Source of the DNA: Streptomyces barkulensis
Lineage (GTDB): Bacteria; Actinomycetota; Actinomycetes; Streptomycetales; Streptomycetaceae
DNA length: 54,246 nucleotides
Assembly (NCBI RefSeq): GCF_002843305.1
Contig: NZ_PGSG01000115.1
Span: 116,488-170,733, forward strand
Reading direction: 5' to 3'
Shown: positions 53,379-54,246 of the stretch, piece after piece
How the letters are laid out: every line of letters begins with the position of its first letter
How positions within the stretch are numbered: position 1 is the first letter of the stretch
Translations under genes and position numbers: made by a program
Notes under the pieces: generated by a model
Told to the model about the DNA's origin: nothing
What the model saw: only the letters and a program-made list of their open reading frames with translations
Databases searched by the model: none

Positions 53379-54246
53379 AACAGTGAGCGTTTTCCAACCT
53401 CATGCTGATGTAGCGAGGTGGAGGGTGAGGACGGCCTGGACCAGGCCGGTGATCCGGGTGGTGGAGCAGCGGAGCTTGCGCAGCAGTCGCCAGGACTTGA
53501 GGGCGGCGACCGCCTGCTCGCCCAGGGCGCGGATGCGGGCGTGGGAGCGGTTGTGGGCCTGCTGCCCGGCCGAGAGCTTCTCCCAGCGGCCCCAGTAGGG
53601 CACCCGGACGGCAGGGCCGGCGCCTCGGTAGGCCTTGTCCGCCCAGCAGGCCGCGCCGGTCTCGGTCAGGGCGTCGATGACGCCGTGGGTGCGGGCCGCG
53701 CGGAGGTCGTGGACCGCTCCGGGCAGCGCCGGGGAGGCCCACAGCAGCTTCCCCGCCGGGTCGGCGAGGACCTGGATGTTCATGCCGTGCCGCTTGTGCT
53801 TGCCGGAGTAGTACGGCCGGTCGGCGGCGATCCGGTCGATCGGCAGCAGCGTGCCGTCCAGAATCAGATACGCCTTCACCGACGCGGTCCGCACCGCGTC
53901 GGCCAGGTCGGGGGCGAGGGCCGCCAGGAGTTCGATGGCTTCCCGGATGTAGCGGTGGACGGTGGCCACCCCGATCCGGAAGGCCGCGGCGAGACGGCTG
54001 TAGGTGTCGCCGCAGCGCAGGTGGGCCAGGACCAGCAGTGCTTGCCGGTTGCTGGACAGGCGGCGCCACCGGCAGCCGATGGCTCTGCGCCGCTCGGCCA
54101 GGTGACGGCTGAGGAACCGCAGGGCCGAACTGGACAGATCGATCGCCGATGGGTAGACAAGCACACGAAGCTCCTGGCCTGACAGGTTGATCTTGGTCGA
54201 CAACCCATCTACCAGGAGCTTCACCCGTTGCTACCGCCGGGGTCTG
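53379..54246 (-). mobile_element. Insertion sequence running off the window
   Basis: An AGTGAGCGTTTTCCAACC end near 53380 lies just beyond the 3' end of an intact transposase gene. The reverse complement expected at the other end is not within the window, so the element continues past 54246. Confidence 0.6.
53400..54164 (-). CDS. IS5-like DDE transposase, apparently intact
   Basis: 254 residues from GTG 54164; the frame is open to 54224, but the conserved start 'VLVYPSAIDLSSSALRFLSR' favours 54164. A helix-turn-helix (GDTYSRLAAAFRIGVATVHR) is followed by the three catalytic acids: 'LILDGTLLPIDRIAADRPYY', 'CWADKAYRGAG' and 'RIRALGEQAVAALKSW'. 'GKHKRHGMNIQVLADPAGKL' aligns with the broken transposase at 3292-4069 and shows what that gene should have read. 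Likely active. Confidence 0.85.
   Translation of the reverse strand: MLVYPSAIDLSSSALRFLSRHLAERRRAIGCRWRRLSSNRQALLVLAHLRCGDTYSRLAAAFRIGVATVHRYIREAIELLAALAPDLADAVRTASVKAYLILDGTLLPIDRIAADRPYYSGKHKRHGMNIQVLADPAGKLLWASPALPGAVHDLRAARTHGVIDALTETGAACWADKAYRGAGPAVRVPYWGRWEKLSAGQQAHNRSHARIRALGEQAVAALKSWRLLRKLRCSTTRITGLVQAVLTLHLATSA

Overview
The window looks like a piece of a Streptomyces chromosome. GC is very high with G/C at third codon positions, GTG and TTG starts are common, and the gene set is typical of the genus: a paired SigB-type sigma locus, an SSI-family protease inhibitor, alditol oxidase, a secreted M28 aminopeptidase and a tRNA-Ser next to tadA. From memory, the order upp - tadA-associated gene - tadA - tRNA-Ser - sigF - sigN - (MarR) - tRNAs - SSI inhibitor - PAS sensor - acyl-CoA ligase - ECF sigma matches the core chromosome of S. 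coelicolor around SCO4041-SCO4005. No database was consulted.

Left arm (1 to about 8.5 kb) is accessory DNA. It starts inside a GntR-type regulator divergent from three overlapping small genes, then small membrane and zinc-ribbon genes on the minus strand, two diverged copies of a structured non-coding repeat (2311-2590 and 2906-3135) and an IS with a broken transposase (3150-4078). Two copies of the 3' part of a tRNA-Ser(GGA) gene (4233-4343 and 8376-8486) mark integration boundaries. Between them lies a 4-kb insert with a complete ATPase/DUF234 gene, a flavoprotein oxidoreductase and an N-terminally truncated second ATPase/DUF234 gene.

Core (about 9 to 45 kb): a cold-shock module (Csp, DEAD-box helicase, single-CBS protein, MerR regulator); a stress operon (Usp, cation/proton antiporter); a zinc formaldehyde/alcohol dehydrogenase; a secreted PL11 rhamnogalacturonan lyase behind tandem LacI-like operators; a patatin-like protein; alditol oxidase; a secreted M28 peptidase; upp, tadA and tRNA-Ser; SigF/SigN-like sigma factors; MarR plus a DHA2 efflux pump; a chloramphenicol-phosphotransferase-like kinase ending in a near-consensus parS site; two tRNAs; an SSI inhibitor; a giant PAS/pseudokinase/receiver protein; TetR plus a divergent NAD(P)-binding protein; an acyl-CoA ligase; an ECF sigma factor; and a 21-codon gene with its own terminator.

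Right arm (about 45 to 54.2 kb) is accessory again: a NUDIX hydrolase convergent with a TPR-type HTH regulator, and a divergent operon of small genes under a perfect palindromic operator. That operon includes a 45-residue Asp/Gly-rich peptide gene one base upstream of a protein-isoaspartate-methyltransferase (PIMT) homologue. The pair has the layout of an aspartimide/isoaspartate RiPP locus (imiditide/pamtide type) with no ATP-grasp or lanthionine enzyme, and is the most interesting find in the window. It is followed by a second methyltransferase, an Imm10-like orphan, hypothetical genes, an IS5-family remnant with a one-base frameshift, a passenger-type gene cut by that remnant, and a transposase gene whose element runs off the window end.
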